Made by a program: the position numbers and the translations under genes. Below are positions 47,179 through 57,900 of a stretch of 64,000 nucleotides of DNA, one piece after another. Origin of the DNA: Tetrastigma voinierianum (Eukaryota; Streptophyta; Magnoliopsida; Vitales; Vitaceae); contig JAEQBH010000294.1 of assembly GCA_016808115.1 (NCBI GenBank), positions 682,001-746,000 on the forward strand, written 5' to 3'. The notes under the pieces were generated by a model. The model worked only from the letters and a program-made list of their open reading frames with translations, was not told the origin of the DNA and made no database searches. Each line of letters starts with the position of its first letter. Position 1 is the stretch's first letter.

Positions 47179-48062
47179 TGTAGCTGATCCCTGTCTACCC
47201 GATCTGACATGTAGTCCGAACCAAAACCCAGTGAGGCTCGATTCTTTTTTATTTATCAAGCTTATTTAAATTTTCTTTTTCAAAAATGTCGCGACCTGAA
47301 TCCCTTGCCTGGCCCGAATAGCATATCCGAACCGGAGCCCGGTTTACTTCGACCGTTTTTATTTATCTTATCAAAACGTTTTATTTACGTCAATTTTTAT
47401 TTTTGAGTTCTCATTTACGCGGAAGCATTTTCAAACGGTAGGCCCATAAACATTTACATTTATACAAACACATTTACATTAAGGCATTCCATGCCCCTTC
47501 AAAAAGGTACAAAAAAATATTTTCAGGTTTAACTCATTTGATTACAAAATATCAATGTTCAAGAATGCGATGTATGCTCATGTCGGGGTATATACTTATA
47601 CACCGCACGATGTCTCTATGACTTTGTGCTTCTTGTTCTTAGCCTTCTTTCCTGATCACTTGATACCTGCTCATAGTAAAAAAAAAACTACACGCTAAGC
47701 ATTTTCATGCTTAGTGGTTCTATACAGTTCTCTATCTAATACAACATGCTTGTCATTCTATTTCAATGGTTAATGCATAAACAATACATATGCTTATACA
47801 TTTGAACATACTTTCATTTACAAACTTGCATTTTCCATGCAACAATTCCTTCACAATTCAATTCATGAGATTTAAGCAATATACTCATAAAGATGTATTT
47901 GATTTACAATCTCATTTTCACTCATCAAGTTTGTTATGTCACCTTGACTATTCAATTTATTTTTTCACGACCATCTCGTGAATCCCCGCCTTGTTTTTCA
48001 TTCGTAATGCTTGCCACACATTTAGCAATTTCTGCTCATCATCATGGCGAATGCCGATTGGT

Positions 48063-48205
48063 GCATCCCGCTAAGTGAGTCATTTAATAAATAAATATAC
48101 ATCATCATGATTCGAGCGCCGACACAGCATCCCGCCAAGTGAGACATTTACCAATATAATTTTCCATCATGATCGATATGCATCCCGCTAAGTGGGCCAT
48201 TAATA
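48063..48205. repeat. GCATCCCGCTAAGTGAG subrepeats
   Basis: Three copies at 48063, 48127 and 48180 (spacing 64 and 53 bp), each followed by a CATTTA-like word. Confidence 0.8.
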
Positions 48206-48789
48206 TTTCTCTCTTCGATTCGCTTCACACACATGACAATCATTTTCAATTCAAATAAATGCACACAAGCAAATATTTGACAATTCATCACAATTTCTCA
48301 TTTCAAAACATTATGCGATTTCATATTTCCTTTCAATTGATGTATCCATATTCCATACAATCATTTCGCTTTTACATAGTACTATCAATACAATTGAAGT
48401 AAGGATAGAGATTCAGTGAACAAACAAAACAGAGAATAGAGCAAAAACCAATTTATCAATCATTTGTCTCTTTAGATTCCAGTCCTAGGTCGGTTGTCGT
48501 CTTTAGTACCCCGTACCTAGTCAATTACAAATTCTCCACTCTTAGTGGATAAACAATTATCATATTTTTAGTGAATGACAATTTATCTTTGTTAACGGTT
48601 TTGGGTTAAGTCACTAAGTCTGCCTAAAGATGAACTCGCTTCGCCGAGGCGGTGAGGTACGGTACGTTTTTCACTTAGTTATATCTTTATTTGAACCCCC
48701 ATTAATCATTTCTTAGGGTCCCTAAACAATCGTGTATGAATACGAGACTTAACGGTGCAAAAATATGCCAAATTAAGGTTGCTGGAATT

Positions 48790-48880
48790 AGTGGTACTGG
48801 TACCACTTTGACTGGTACCGGTACCAGTCCCACACTGCCAATGGGTACCGGTACCACTTTTTGGTACCGGTACCACTACG
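48790..48880. repeat. GGTACCGGTACC palindrome cluster in the solo LTR
   Basis: Six GGTACnGGTACC-type motifs in 90 bp, among them three exact or near-exact 12-bp palindromes GGTACCGGTACC. Confidence 0.9.
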
Positions 48881-49265
48881 CGATTTTTGCCCAGAAAATG
48901 TCGGATTTTGGCATTTTCACCCATTTTTTTTTCGATAAGCCTCCTCCAATTCATCCCATATCAATAATCCACCATGGAATCCACCCAATACAACTCCAAA
49001 AGTGGTTTAGAATCAATGAAACCCTTGTTCTGGGTTAGGCTTTTCAAATTCAAAAATCATAAAAGGTGAAGTTAGGGTTTTGTTTTCTTACCTTGAATCT
49101 CTTCAAATTATTCTCTTGTAGGTTTCTTACTCTCTTAGAAGCAAAAAGTGGGAAGGAATCACACCAAAGCTTGATCTTCTCCCAAGCCCTAGCTCTCTTC
49201 CCCTTTTCTCCTCTCTTCTCTCCAAAAACGTGATTGCTAAAAAATGAGCATCTAAGACCAATTTT

Positions 49266-49282
49266 TGGTCTTTATAACTCAT
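49266..49282 (-). promoter_or_regulatory. TATA-like box of the solo LTR
   Basis: GAGTTATAAAGACC on the - strand, about 460 bp into the LTR; the palindrome cluster lies 390 bp downstream of it, so in the transcribed part. Confidence 0.35.
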
Positions 49283-49737
49283 TTAAGTGTAAGGCCTTGT
49301 TTGGCCTTCCACCCTATTCTCATTTTCTCATTTTTTTTTTTTTTTTGTCTTAAGTCACTTAATCTTCATAAGGCCTTGTTTGGTCACCAAACAAAAATGC
49401 TTTCTTTTGACTTAAGTTTCTCCCAAATTGCTTTATAGCCCATATTTCATTTTATTTGCACTTCAACTCTCATAATCACACTTAGACACTTAAACTTATC
49501 TACCCCTTAGGTCCTCATTTTACAAATTCCAAATTTTGCCCTTTACACTTGGGTAAATGCCTGGGTCCAACCAATTCTCATTTAACACATAATATTTGCA
49601 GTTGGCTCTTAGCCATATAATCATTTATTCAATATTCCTTTAACAATTCCCGGAAAATACCCAAGTTGGCTCAATTCATACCCGAAATATATAAAAATTT
49701 TTATTATAACATTCTAGGGTATTTTTGGGGCGTTATA

Positions 49738-50379
49738 ATGATGGAGGAAGACCATTGCGTGTATATTAAACGTTCAAATATTGGTTTCATAATCCAGTTC
49801 TTATATGTCGATGACATATTGATAGCTGGAAATGATAAGAAGTTAATAGAAGTTACTAAGAAATGGTTATCATCGAACTTCAAAATGAAAGACATGGGTG
49901 AGGCTAGCTATGTGCTTGGTGTTAAGATATTTAGGGATCGCTCAAAACTACTCTTGGGTTTATCTCAGGAGACTTACATTTAGAAAATGTTGAAGTGCTA
50001 CCATATGCATGATTGCAAGCCCATGGATACCTCTGTTGAAAAGAATGTGAGCCTTAGTCTTTTTATGTGTCCCAAGAAGCCTAATGAGAAAGAACAAATG
50101 TCCAAAGTACCTTACTCCAGTGTTTTTAGTAGATAGATGTATGCAATGATGTGCACACGTCCAGATATATGCTACGTCGTTGGGCTTGTAAGCATATTTC
50201 AATCTAATCTAGCTCTAAAGCACTGGATGACAGTAAAGAGAATATTAAGATATCTGAAAGGAACGTCAGATTATGTTCTGTGCTACCAAGGGAAGGATTT
50301 ACGCTTAGCTAGATATACAGATGCTGATTGGGGAGGCGATCTTGATCAACGCAAATCAACTTCTAGATATGCATTTGGT
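49738..50379 (+). pseudogene. pol (RT/RH): Copia RT end and RNase H
   Basis: Resumes MMEEDHCVYIKRSN, then the active-site box FLYVDDILIAGND with both Asp kept (YVDD at 49804-49815), MKDMGEASYVLGVKIFRDRS, a stop near 49981, 'PMDTSVEKNVSLSL', 'MCTRPDICYVVG', WMTVKRILRYLKGTSDYVL and the RNase H start YTDADWGGDLDQRKSTS. It breaks off inside RNase H at the Athila insertion at 50380. Two in-frame stops; otherwise well preserved. Confidence 0.9.
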
Positions 50380-51917
50380 TGACTTATATGGACAAAAAAG
50401 ATGTGACCAACTCATTTTTAGCACTACTACCAAAGACTTCTCAATCCCCAAAGAAGCTATGCTAAAACTTGCTCGACCGAATATATATAAAGAGTTTTTC
50501 TTGTTTAGTTTAAGCAATAATTTGCAATTTAAATTCTTGTTTTATTCACTCCGCTGCAAGTGCACAGGTCATACAAGTAATAAAATAGATTTTTAATTCC
50601 ATATATCATTCCCACGAGGATTGCTTAGAAAATTTAAAGATTAACTACCCTCACTACTCAAGATCCTCACTATTTGAACTTCCAAATTTCAGGATAGATT
50701 TCACTTCTAAAGTAAAGTGAATTAAAGAAATAATGAAATTCTAAAATACATGATTAGAGAGTTTACTAAACTGAAATAACACTGGGAATGAAACAGTGTT
50801 ATGACCATCACTTTGCAAGTTCCAAATAAAATATTAAGTATGGGACATGAACCTTGGAATTGTCTAAGAGCAAATTAGTGTAGCAATGGATTTCTCCTAA
50901 CACCACACATTTCACTCTCCAACTTACCATAATTCTATCTCTAGACAATGGGTCTGAAGAGCTACTTGTATAAATTGATCCTCTTTAATATCTTACTGTT
51001 TTTCCTTCTCAGTACTTCACAGTCATCTCTTAGGACTAGAAATTTGCTTTCACCCATAGACAGGGTAATGCAAGCACTCTCTAAATTAAATGGTACCTCA
51101 GCCATCAATTAGATAGGAATTCCCTCTCCCCTTGATTAGAATCTTAGCTAACATAGGGTTGAGATTGTTCCTCTTAACTGATGTGAAAGTCTTAGAATTA
51201 AACTGCTAGATCAATAGGTGGATCATATGCCTCAAGAACACACTCCTATTGTCACCTAGGAAGGAACCTTGAAGTCAAATGTTAGATCTTCACCAGTGAT
51301 TTACTAGAGTGATCCTAAGAGTCATTAGTTCACATAATATTAGTGTAATTTACCCCCAAGTGACTGCTCTTTGCTCTCAGGTAGTTAATCTCTATGTCAC
51401 TTAGAGGGATTCTTGGAAATCAGAGCAATGATATAGCTCTTTCTAGGTACCAAACACTGATGTTCAGAACAGTTCAATATAGCAGTAATACCAGTTAAAT
51501 CACTCTCCAATTTTCATACCCAAAACATCATTAAAAATTTTCAATCAATAATCCCAATAACAGATTTTCCCCAGAGGGAGCTTAGCCTTTCAAATCTGGA
51601 TCACAAATTACAATGACTAATTGATCAGACAAATTCATTGTAATTGTAATCAAAACGGAAGATAAATGAATTCTAGAAAGATTCCCATATTCCATTGAAA
51701 TTCAGACAGAAATAGAAGCTTGAAATACATTCATCCAGCTTGGAATTCGAGTTCAGATCACTGCTCTAATAATAAAACAGAATCCAAAAACAAACTAAAA
51801 AGGAAAAATAAAAAAATAAAAAGGAAAATATATACAATGAGACTTCAGCTCTATCAAAAAAGCACAAAAACTTGATACAAGGCCGTTGGAAGTTAGGCAC
51901 TACTTCCCAAGAGCTTC

Positions 51918-51927
51918 TATTTATAGG
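51918..51927 (-). promoter_or_regulatory. G3 LTR TATA box
   Basis: CTATAAATAG on the - strand in a GC-richer context, about 80 bp downstream of the palindrome array. A textbook plant TATA box and the likely element promoter. Confidence 0.6.
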
Positions 51928-52004
51928 CTCAGGTCTTGGGCCCTGAAAACGAGGTGAGAATCTCACACTTCGAAAAGCCCAAAAATTCTGCTCTAGCTGC
52001 TGAT

Positions 52005-52870
52005 GTCGTGGTGATGTCGCGACATCGGAGTTGTTAATGTCGTGGATGAAATCTGATGTCGCGACATTGAAAGTCTGCTGGGCAACTCTCAATTTTCAAT
52101 GATCAATCAATGTCATGATGATGTTGCGACATCGAGATGCAGTGTTGTAGATCAATTCTGATGTCGTGACATTGCCTTTCTAGTGTTGCGACATTTAGTT
52201 AATGTTGTAACACTGAATTGATGTTGCGACACTGCTTTTTAGCTATACTCACTCAGTTGATGTCGTGATGATGTCGTGCCATTGAGATGTAGTGTTGTAG
52301 ATCAATTCTGATGTCGCGAAATTGCCTCTCTGGTGTTGCAACATTTAGTTGATGTTGCGATACTGAGTTGATGTCACGACATTGCTAACTGATGTCTTTG
52401 CTCTTATATTCTTACTCTGATGTCGCGACATTGACTTTGTAGTTCTGATCATTTTAGCTGATGTAGCAACATTGCTAAGTTAAGTTCATCTTGACCACCT
52501 TAAGCTAATGTCACTACATTGTTGTGATGTCGCGACATTGTTGGTCCGATGTTTCGACATTGATAAACTGATAATACCTCTAGACAATTCTCGTTGATGT
52601 CGCGACATTGAACATTTCAATGTCTTCTCACTATAGCCAATGTCGTAGCCGTGTCGTGACATTGGATGCCTGATGTAGTTTTACTGCTGAGGCTGCTTCT
52701 GATGTCACGACATTAGTTTAGTGTCGCAACACTGTCGTGATGATGTCGCGACATTGGCATATCTTTGCCTTCCCCTCTTCAGCCGATGTCGCAGCTATGT
52801 CACGACATTGTAGAGATGTTAAGACCTTCTCATCACAATGTCGTGACATTGGCCCTTTTTCTGCATAATG
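52005..52870 (-). repeat. TGTCGCGACA palindrome array in the G3 LTR (U3)
   Basis: At least six exact copies of the 10-bp palindrome TGTCGCGACA and some twenty one- or two-base variants in 0.87 kb, spaced roughly 20-50 bp and usually flanked as GA(TGTCGCGACA)TTG. Most variants are C-to-T or G-to-A changes at the CpG positions. Confidence 0.95.
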
Positions 52871-53019
52871 CTGATTTCTGCTATTTTTCTGCTAAATTCT
52901 GCTTTTTTTCCTTAATTTCCTACAAAACATAAATCTGGGTGAAAGCTCCATAATTTTACATTAAACTTGAAATATACTTGAAAAATGGGCTTAAAAATAG
53001 ATGAGTTTTAGACTCATCA

Positions 53020-53036
53020 AACTCCCCAAACTTAAA
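53020..53036 (-). other. G3 polypurine tract
   Basis: AACTTTAAGTTTGGGGAGTT on the - strand directly before the TGATGAG of the LTR. Confidence 0.85.
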
Positions 53037-54917
53037 GTTTTGTTTGTCCTCAAGTAAATAAAATGCTATTTGTTTGTCCTCAAACAATAAAAATCAATTT
53101 TAAGGACATTTTTCAATTAAATCATCTTTTCAAGCAGCTCATTAATTTGTCCTTAGTAGTATTTTAGTTGTGACATCAATTCCAATTAAGCTTCATTTCC
53201 AGAATCCTAAAATTTTTTCAATTTAGATCATTCAATACAACATGTAATTCATAGTTAATGAACATATACATTTCTTGACTCTGTGAGTGTGTGTTGGTCT
53301 TCCCTTTATGACTAATTTGCAGATTAGGTAGCCTTATGAGAGTTATAATGCAGAAAGATATCCCTTTAGAGTAACTTAGGTCCCATAGGCTTGTTGTTCA
53401 TATTATTCTCCACTAATGTAGGCATAACACAACCCTCATAATCAATTAGGTCTTTTGAGCTTGTAATGTATGGCTAGGGCACTTGGGTAGATAACTGGAC
53501 ATTTTAGGCTTAAGTTTACCTAGATTGCATACACTTTCTCAACATTTTGCCTTCACTGCTTATCTTATTTTTCTGCTACAGAAGTTTTTTTTTTTTCAAG
53601 CACAACTAAACCTAGTCTGGTGCATTGTTTTGCATTTTCTCCTCTGTGGCTTTTTCTTTTCCACTGCTATTTTCAATTCTGCTCAAGAAGCTCTTTTCTA
53701 TTAATTTTTGTTTCTAGTTTAGAGTGGTGTAATGTTTTACCTTTTTAAGCTTTCTACTACCTCTTAACAAGCTTTGGGTCAGCAACTCCCATACCAGTTG
53801 GCATTAGGGTACTAGGTGTAAAATACCCCTAAGGATTTAATTGCTTAAGGTAAGCAGGCTATAAGGCAAAACTCATCCTCCTTTAAAACTGTCATGTCAT
53901 TCTTTTTCCGCTTCTCAATTTTCTGTTGTGCACCTCCTTTAGTACAACTTTTCTCACTTGTTTTCTTTTCACATCCTTAGTTCTCCTCCTTCATTTTAAT
54001 TCAAATTTGTACTCACCCAAACTTGTCCTCTTGAACATTTTTGCTGCTCTGATCCATAGTTTTGGGTAAATTCAAGGTTCTTTGTTGTAAGGTGAGACTT
54101 AAGGAAGGTTTAAGGTCATTCTTTGTGGCTCTAATGATGAAATTGGCCTTAGGCTCAAAATAGGTACTAAGGTATATGCATATAGCATATCAAAAGTTGG
54201 TTTTGGAAAGTCCCAAACTGTCTAAGGATGGCCTAAATCATTTTCTGTTGGTTGTAATGCCAAGGATTTTGACTTGAATAATAATGCATCAAGTTCTAGG
54301 ACCTTTAGAGATTTTTGATAGTAAGTCCAATAAAGTTTTCCTAACCCAAGCACAATCACTTTTCAAGGTACTTAAGACCAATGAGTTAATTTGGTCATTT
54401 TCTTAACTGTATTGTTCCATTAGACTAGAATTAGTAGCTTTATCAACCTTTGCTCTCAATTTCAGTTTTTCAGGATCTGAAAATTTTAGCTTATTTATCC
54501 TTGACATCACAACCTAAAATCTTGTTTCAATTTTTCAACTCATTTGCATTTCAGACTTTTTCTTTGTTTGGTTTTAAAAAAGAATGTTGTGTTATTATTC
54601 ACTTTATAGTTTATTCTGATTAATCCATTCAGTTCATCTGATCAACAACAATAACTCCAGCATCTCAACAGTTTTCTCTCAATCATCAAACAAGCAATCA
54701 TAGTTCCACTCTACAGCATTCTTACATTCAACAGACTGAATTCATTTATTTAGAAAAACAAACACAAGCTTAGAATTTATTGTAAATCCCAAAAATCTAA
54801 AATTCAAAGAGAAACAAAAACTAAAGAACAAAAATTGAAAAAAGAAACAAATTGCATAAGATTTCAAAATTTTCATTTCCTTTATTCTCATTAAGTATAA
54901 TTACAATGTTGCATTAC
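53037..54917 (-). other. G3 3' non-coding region
   Basis: AT-rich, no domain or long frame on either strand; lies between the extra ORF and the polypurine tract, as usual in large Athila elements. Confidence 0.6.
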
Positions 54918-54979
54918 AAAGAGACAGAGAGAGAAAGAGAGACAGAGAGAGAGAGAGAAAGAGAGAGAGAGAAAGAGAT
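54918..54979. repeat. (GA)n microsatellite
   Basis: GAGACAGAGAGAGAAAGAGA-type run of about 60 bp. Confidence 0.95.
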
Positions 54980-54984
54980 ATTCA

Positions 54985-56763
54985 TTTTTCTTCTTCTTTG
55001 GTACTTGGAGGATTTGAGGTTGACATGTTCGAATTTGTAGCTGGCATTAGATGGAGTGTATTCAGGGATTGAGGGTTCAAGTTTTCTAGTTAAGCCACCT
55101 TCACCCTTGTCAAAGAGGTACCACTCTTGTGTTCGGATGTGCTCCTTGATGAGCTCATTTTACCTCTGCGTAACAAAATTTAGGGACTGCTCAAACTCAC
55201 CCTAGGCTTGATACATTTTGATCAGATTGGAATTCACCTGATCTATGCTATTAGTCCAAAGTTTATCTCTATAGCTTAGAGATTGCTCCAGTTCCTCATC
55301 CATATTTTGGATGAATGCCTTGATCTCCTTTTGGTATTCTTTGTAGAGATATCCAAAGGCCTCTGCTTTCTAGAGCATATTTTTCTCCATCTATTTTCCC
55401 CTGACTTCCATGATCTTGATCAGCTCTTGATCTCTCATTAGCTGAGAATTCACAAATGCCTTCTCATTTTCTTTCAACTCTACCCTTATGGCTTGATCCC
55501 TCCTTGCCAATTCTTCTCTCCACTCCTCATCCCTCTACTGGATGAGTGCTGCTAAGTTTTTCTCCCTTGTTCTATTTTTTGCATCTTGATTCTCATCTCT
55601 CAATCTCAACTCTTCCTTAAGCTGCTCATCTCTGTGAGTAGAGAAAACAACTCATAATTGCTGCTCTCTTGCTCTTCTACTGTTCTCTTCCATCTTTTTA
55701 CTCTGTTTTGAGCAGGCATTGTTTCTTCAGCTCTGGGGGAGAGCACTGGTTGCTCTGGGTAGTCTTCAAAACCCCCAATTTCTTCAATTTCTGGCTCTTC
55801 CTTAGCTGCAGGGGTTGCCTCCCTTGGCATTTCTATAGATGCTCTCTTTCCCTTTCTTGCTCTATCTACCTCTTCACCTTGTGCTGGAGTTTTGAGGAAT
55901 CCAGTGAGAGTGAGAGGAGAGGCTCTTAAGCACCTTTCCTCTGTCTCGCTGAATGTTACACCCCCCTTAACACACAGGAGAGTGATCAAGGCAGGGTGGG
56001 GGATGTTCCCTGAGAAGTTGTTCTCGTTGTAGTCTAAAATGGATTGTTCCACTATCTTCCCCACATTCAAATCATACCCCTTGACCAGTGCATACCAAAG
56101 TATGGCACGGTCTTGTCTCACAGTTGAGACATGCTTTGAAGGGGTGAGAATAGAGTTGACAAAGTAGAACAATACCTTAGTCGACTCAATCAAATTGTCT
56201 TTATCAATGTAGGCATTACGTATTGTTTTGGTCCTCTGCCATTGTCCTAGCCCATTTGTCAATTCTTTGATTATCTCCTCGAACTTTGGGCTCTCCTGAA
56301 GCTTGTCATAATCTGCGCACTCTCCTACTAGTCTCAGCTCCTTGAGTTGGGAGATGGCCTTTTCCCCAAAAGGGATCTACCTCCCCTTGACATAGCATGT
56401 CAGGTTCTTTTGCTTACCCAAATTGGCATAGAATACTTTGATAAGAGCCCTTACTCCTGACTCCCTATGCTAGCTCACCTTCTCCTAGCCTCGTCGCTCA
56501 ATTGCTTCCTTGAATGGCGACACCAACTACTTGAAGCCTCTTTCCTCCGCTAAGCCCTTCTTAGCCATATGTTTCTGGAATGCTTCTACTCCCTTGTTGG
56601 AGTAGAAGGCTCTGGCTTCTCTTTCTTCCACCACTACTTCTATTTCCCCCGGCACAACCTTAAGGGCATTTCCTTGGTTCTGTTCCTTTGCCCTTTCTCT
56701 CAGAACCTCTTCTACCACATTTCCTATTACTTCATCAAGGGTTGGAGAGCTTGGATTCGACAT
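54985..56763 (-). pseudogene. G3 envelope-position ORF (FYANL domain plus coiled coil)
   Basis: Start ATG at 56763 (MSNPSSPTLDEVIGNVVEEV). Order: acidic N-terminus; ARAFYSNKGVEAFQKHMAKK and AEERGFK; then, with three or four stops (TAG/TGA where Trp or Gln is expected), VFYANLGKQKNLTCYVKGR and IPFGEKAISQL; an open stretch 56262-55606 with VLFYFVNSILTPSKHVSTVR, AILWYALVKGYDLNVGKIV and IPHPALITLLCVKGGV; an acidic, Pro-rich linker; then a Glu/Lys/Arg-rich coiled coil to about 54985. This matches the 'putative plant transposon protein' layout (recalled, not searched). No signal peptide or membrane segment, so it is not an obvious envelope. Few lesions, all compatible with C-to-T decay. Confidence 0.7.
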
Positions 56764-56849
56764 GGCTTGGCTTTTTGAAGAGATTTAAAATTAGTAGGGC
56801 TCAAAAGTTTGAGAGATTAGGTTTGAGAATGAAAATTTCTCAAAGTGTT

Positions 56850-56860
56850 CCTTTTATAAG
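56850..56860 (-). promoter_or_regulatory. Internal TATA box before the G3 extra ORF
   Basis: CTTATAAAAGG on the - strand, 87 bp upstream of the ATG at 56763 and about 20 bp downstream of the palindrome array. Spacing would allow a start of transcription near 56825 and a leader of about 60 nt. Confidence 0.55.
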
Positions 56861-56877
56861 TGGGTTGCCCTAATTGT

Positions 56878-57290
56878 AATGTCGTGATATTAGAGTTCTG
56901 ATGTCGTGACATTGGAGTTCTAATGTCGCGACATTGGCTTGATGTCACGACGATGTTGTGGTGATGTCGCGACATCGCTCAAAGTTACTAATTGGCTTCA
57001 CCCTATGTCGCGACATTGAAATTGCTATGTTGCGACATTGCTTAGGTTTTCAAGTTGGCTTTTCTAGATATTGCGACATTGGAAATGCAATGTCACGACA
57101 TTGACTTGATGTCATGACAATGTCGCAACATTTCTTCAAGGTTAATCTTGGTGTTGTTCTTCTATAAATGCGATGTCATGACATTGACATGTTGATGTTG
57201 TGACATTGGGACAATGTCGTGATAATGTCGCGCCATTGGGGAAATTGTTGGAACCGGTGTCACAACATTGTTGTCGATGTCGTGACATTG
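56878..57290 (-). repeat. Second TGTCGCGACA array, internal to G3
   Basis: Three exact copies (near 56925, 56965 and 57006) and about a dozen CpG-decayed variants in 0.41 kb. Same unit as the LTR array, but located between integrase and the extra ORF. Confidence 0.95.
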
Positions 57291-57900
57291 AGAAGAAGTT
57301 TTCTTCTTTCAAACAGAAATTTTTTTACTTATTTTCCCCATTTTATTTCTACAATTTCAATTCATGCTCGTGAATATAAGTTTATCAATATTGAAGAATC
57401 TCAATTCAAACATGAACAATAACACTCAGATTTTCAATTCAGCATATATTCATTGTATTGCAGAAATTATCACACAACTATTCAACAAAGGGACAATGAA
57501 GCTACTATGTAATTTCCAACTCAAAGAATATACACTCCACCAAACTTAGTATATGCATCACTTTAATAGAACAAGTAATGGAAGTAGACTCCCCTTTGTA
57601 GTCTACTCTGCATAACCAAACCTGGTTGAAGATGCTTCAAACATGACATTCATATATCCTTGCAGCTTCATTATCCTGACATTCAGTAGACTGAAATTAA
57701 ATAAGCTACAAATAATTCTAACTAAACTACTCTACTTCTAAACTATTCAAAACACACTAAATTAAACAAAATCACACTAAAAGAAAATGGAAATTGCTTG
57801 GGTTGCCTCCCAAGTAGCTGCTCCTTTTTATGTCTTTATCTAGACATTGCTGCAGTGTGTTCTCATTTCAAAAATTCTTTAGTTCTCCTTAAATCTGGAG
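57291..57900 (-). other. Post-integrase spacer of G3
   Basis: Non-coding; contains the GGGAGGCAACCCAAGC motif on the - strand (57797-57815) also present after G1 integrase. Confidence 0.5.

Larger units (their letters stand above)
47179..49737 (-). mobile_element. Solo LTR (gypsy, chromovirus type)
   Basis: 2,559 bp with a perfect 5-bp target duplication and no internal region. On the - strand it begins TATAACGCCCCAAAAATACC (from an original TGTAAC...) and ends GGGATCAGCTACA, the usual form of plant chromovirus LTRs. It was produced by recombination between the two LTRs of a full element inserted in the copia RT. Confidence 0.9.
10157..50379 (+). mobile_element. Old copia element split into four pieces by nested insertions
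   Basis: The pieces are 10157-12214, 19479-20240, 45783-47178 and 49738-50379. The domains run in the right copia order (LTR, PBS, gag, pre-integrase, integrase, RT, RNase H), and each piece resumes within a few codons of where the previous one stopped. Two joins are proved by 5-bp target duplications (AAGAT, ATGAT). The element continues past the window after the insertion that starts at 50380. It is the oldest element here, because four others lie inside it. Confidence 0.85.
50380..53019 (-). mobile_element. G3 3' LTR
   Basis: 2,640 bp, TGACTTATAT...GACTCATCA. The first 400 bp match 63606-64000. On the - strand, U3 holds the palindrome array (52005-52870), then a TATA box at 51918-51927, leaving about 1.5 kb of R-U5. 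Confidence 0.9.

Noticed and set aside
48736..49038. 100-codon frame on the + strand with Gly-Thr repeats
   Set aside because: Direct translation of the GGTACC cluster in a solo LTR.
52005..52870. CRISPR-like array
   Set aside because: Units are 10-bp palindromes at irregular spacing with gradual decay, within a plant LTR; no spacer regularity and no cas genes.
54852..55040. 62-codon Arg/Glu frame
   Set aside because: Translation of the GA microsatellite.
55669..55929. 86-codon frame on the + strand
   Set aside because: Antisense shadow of the envelope-position ORF.
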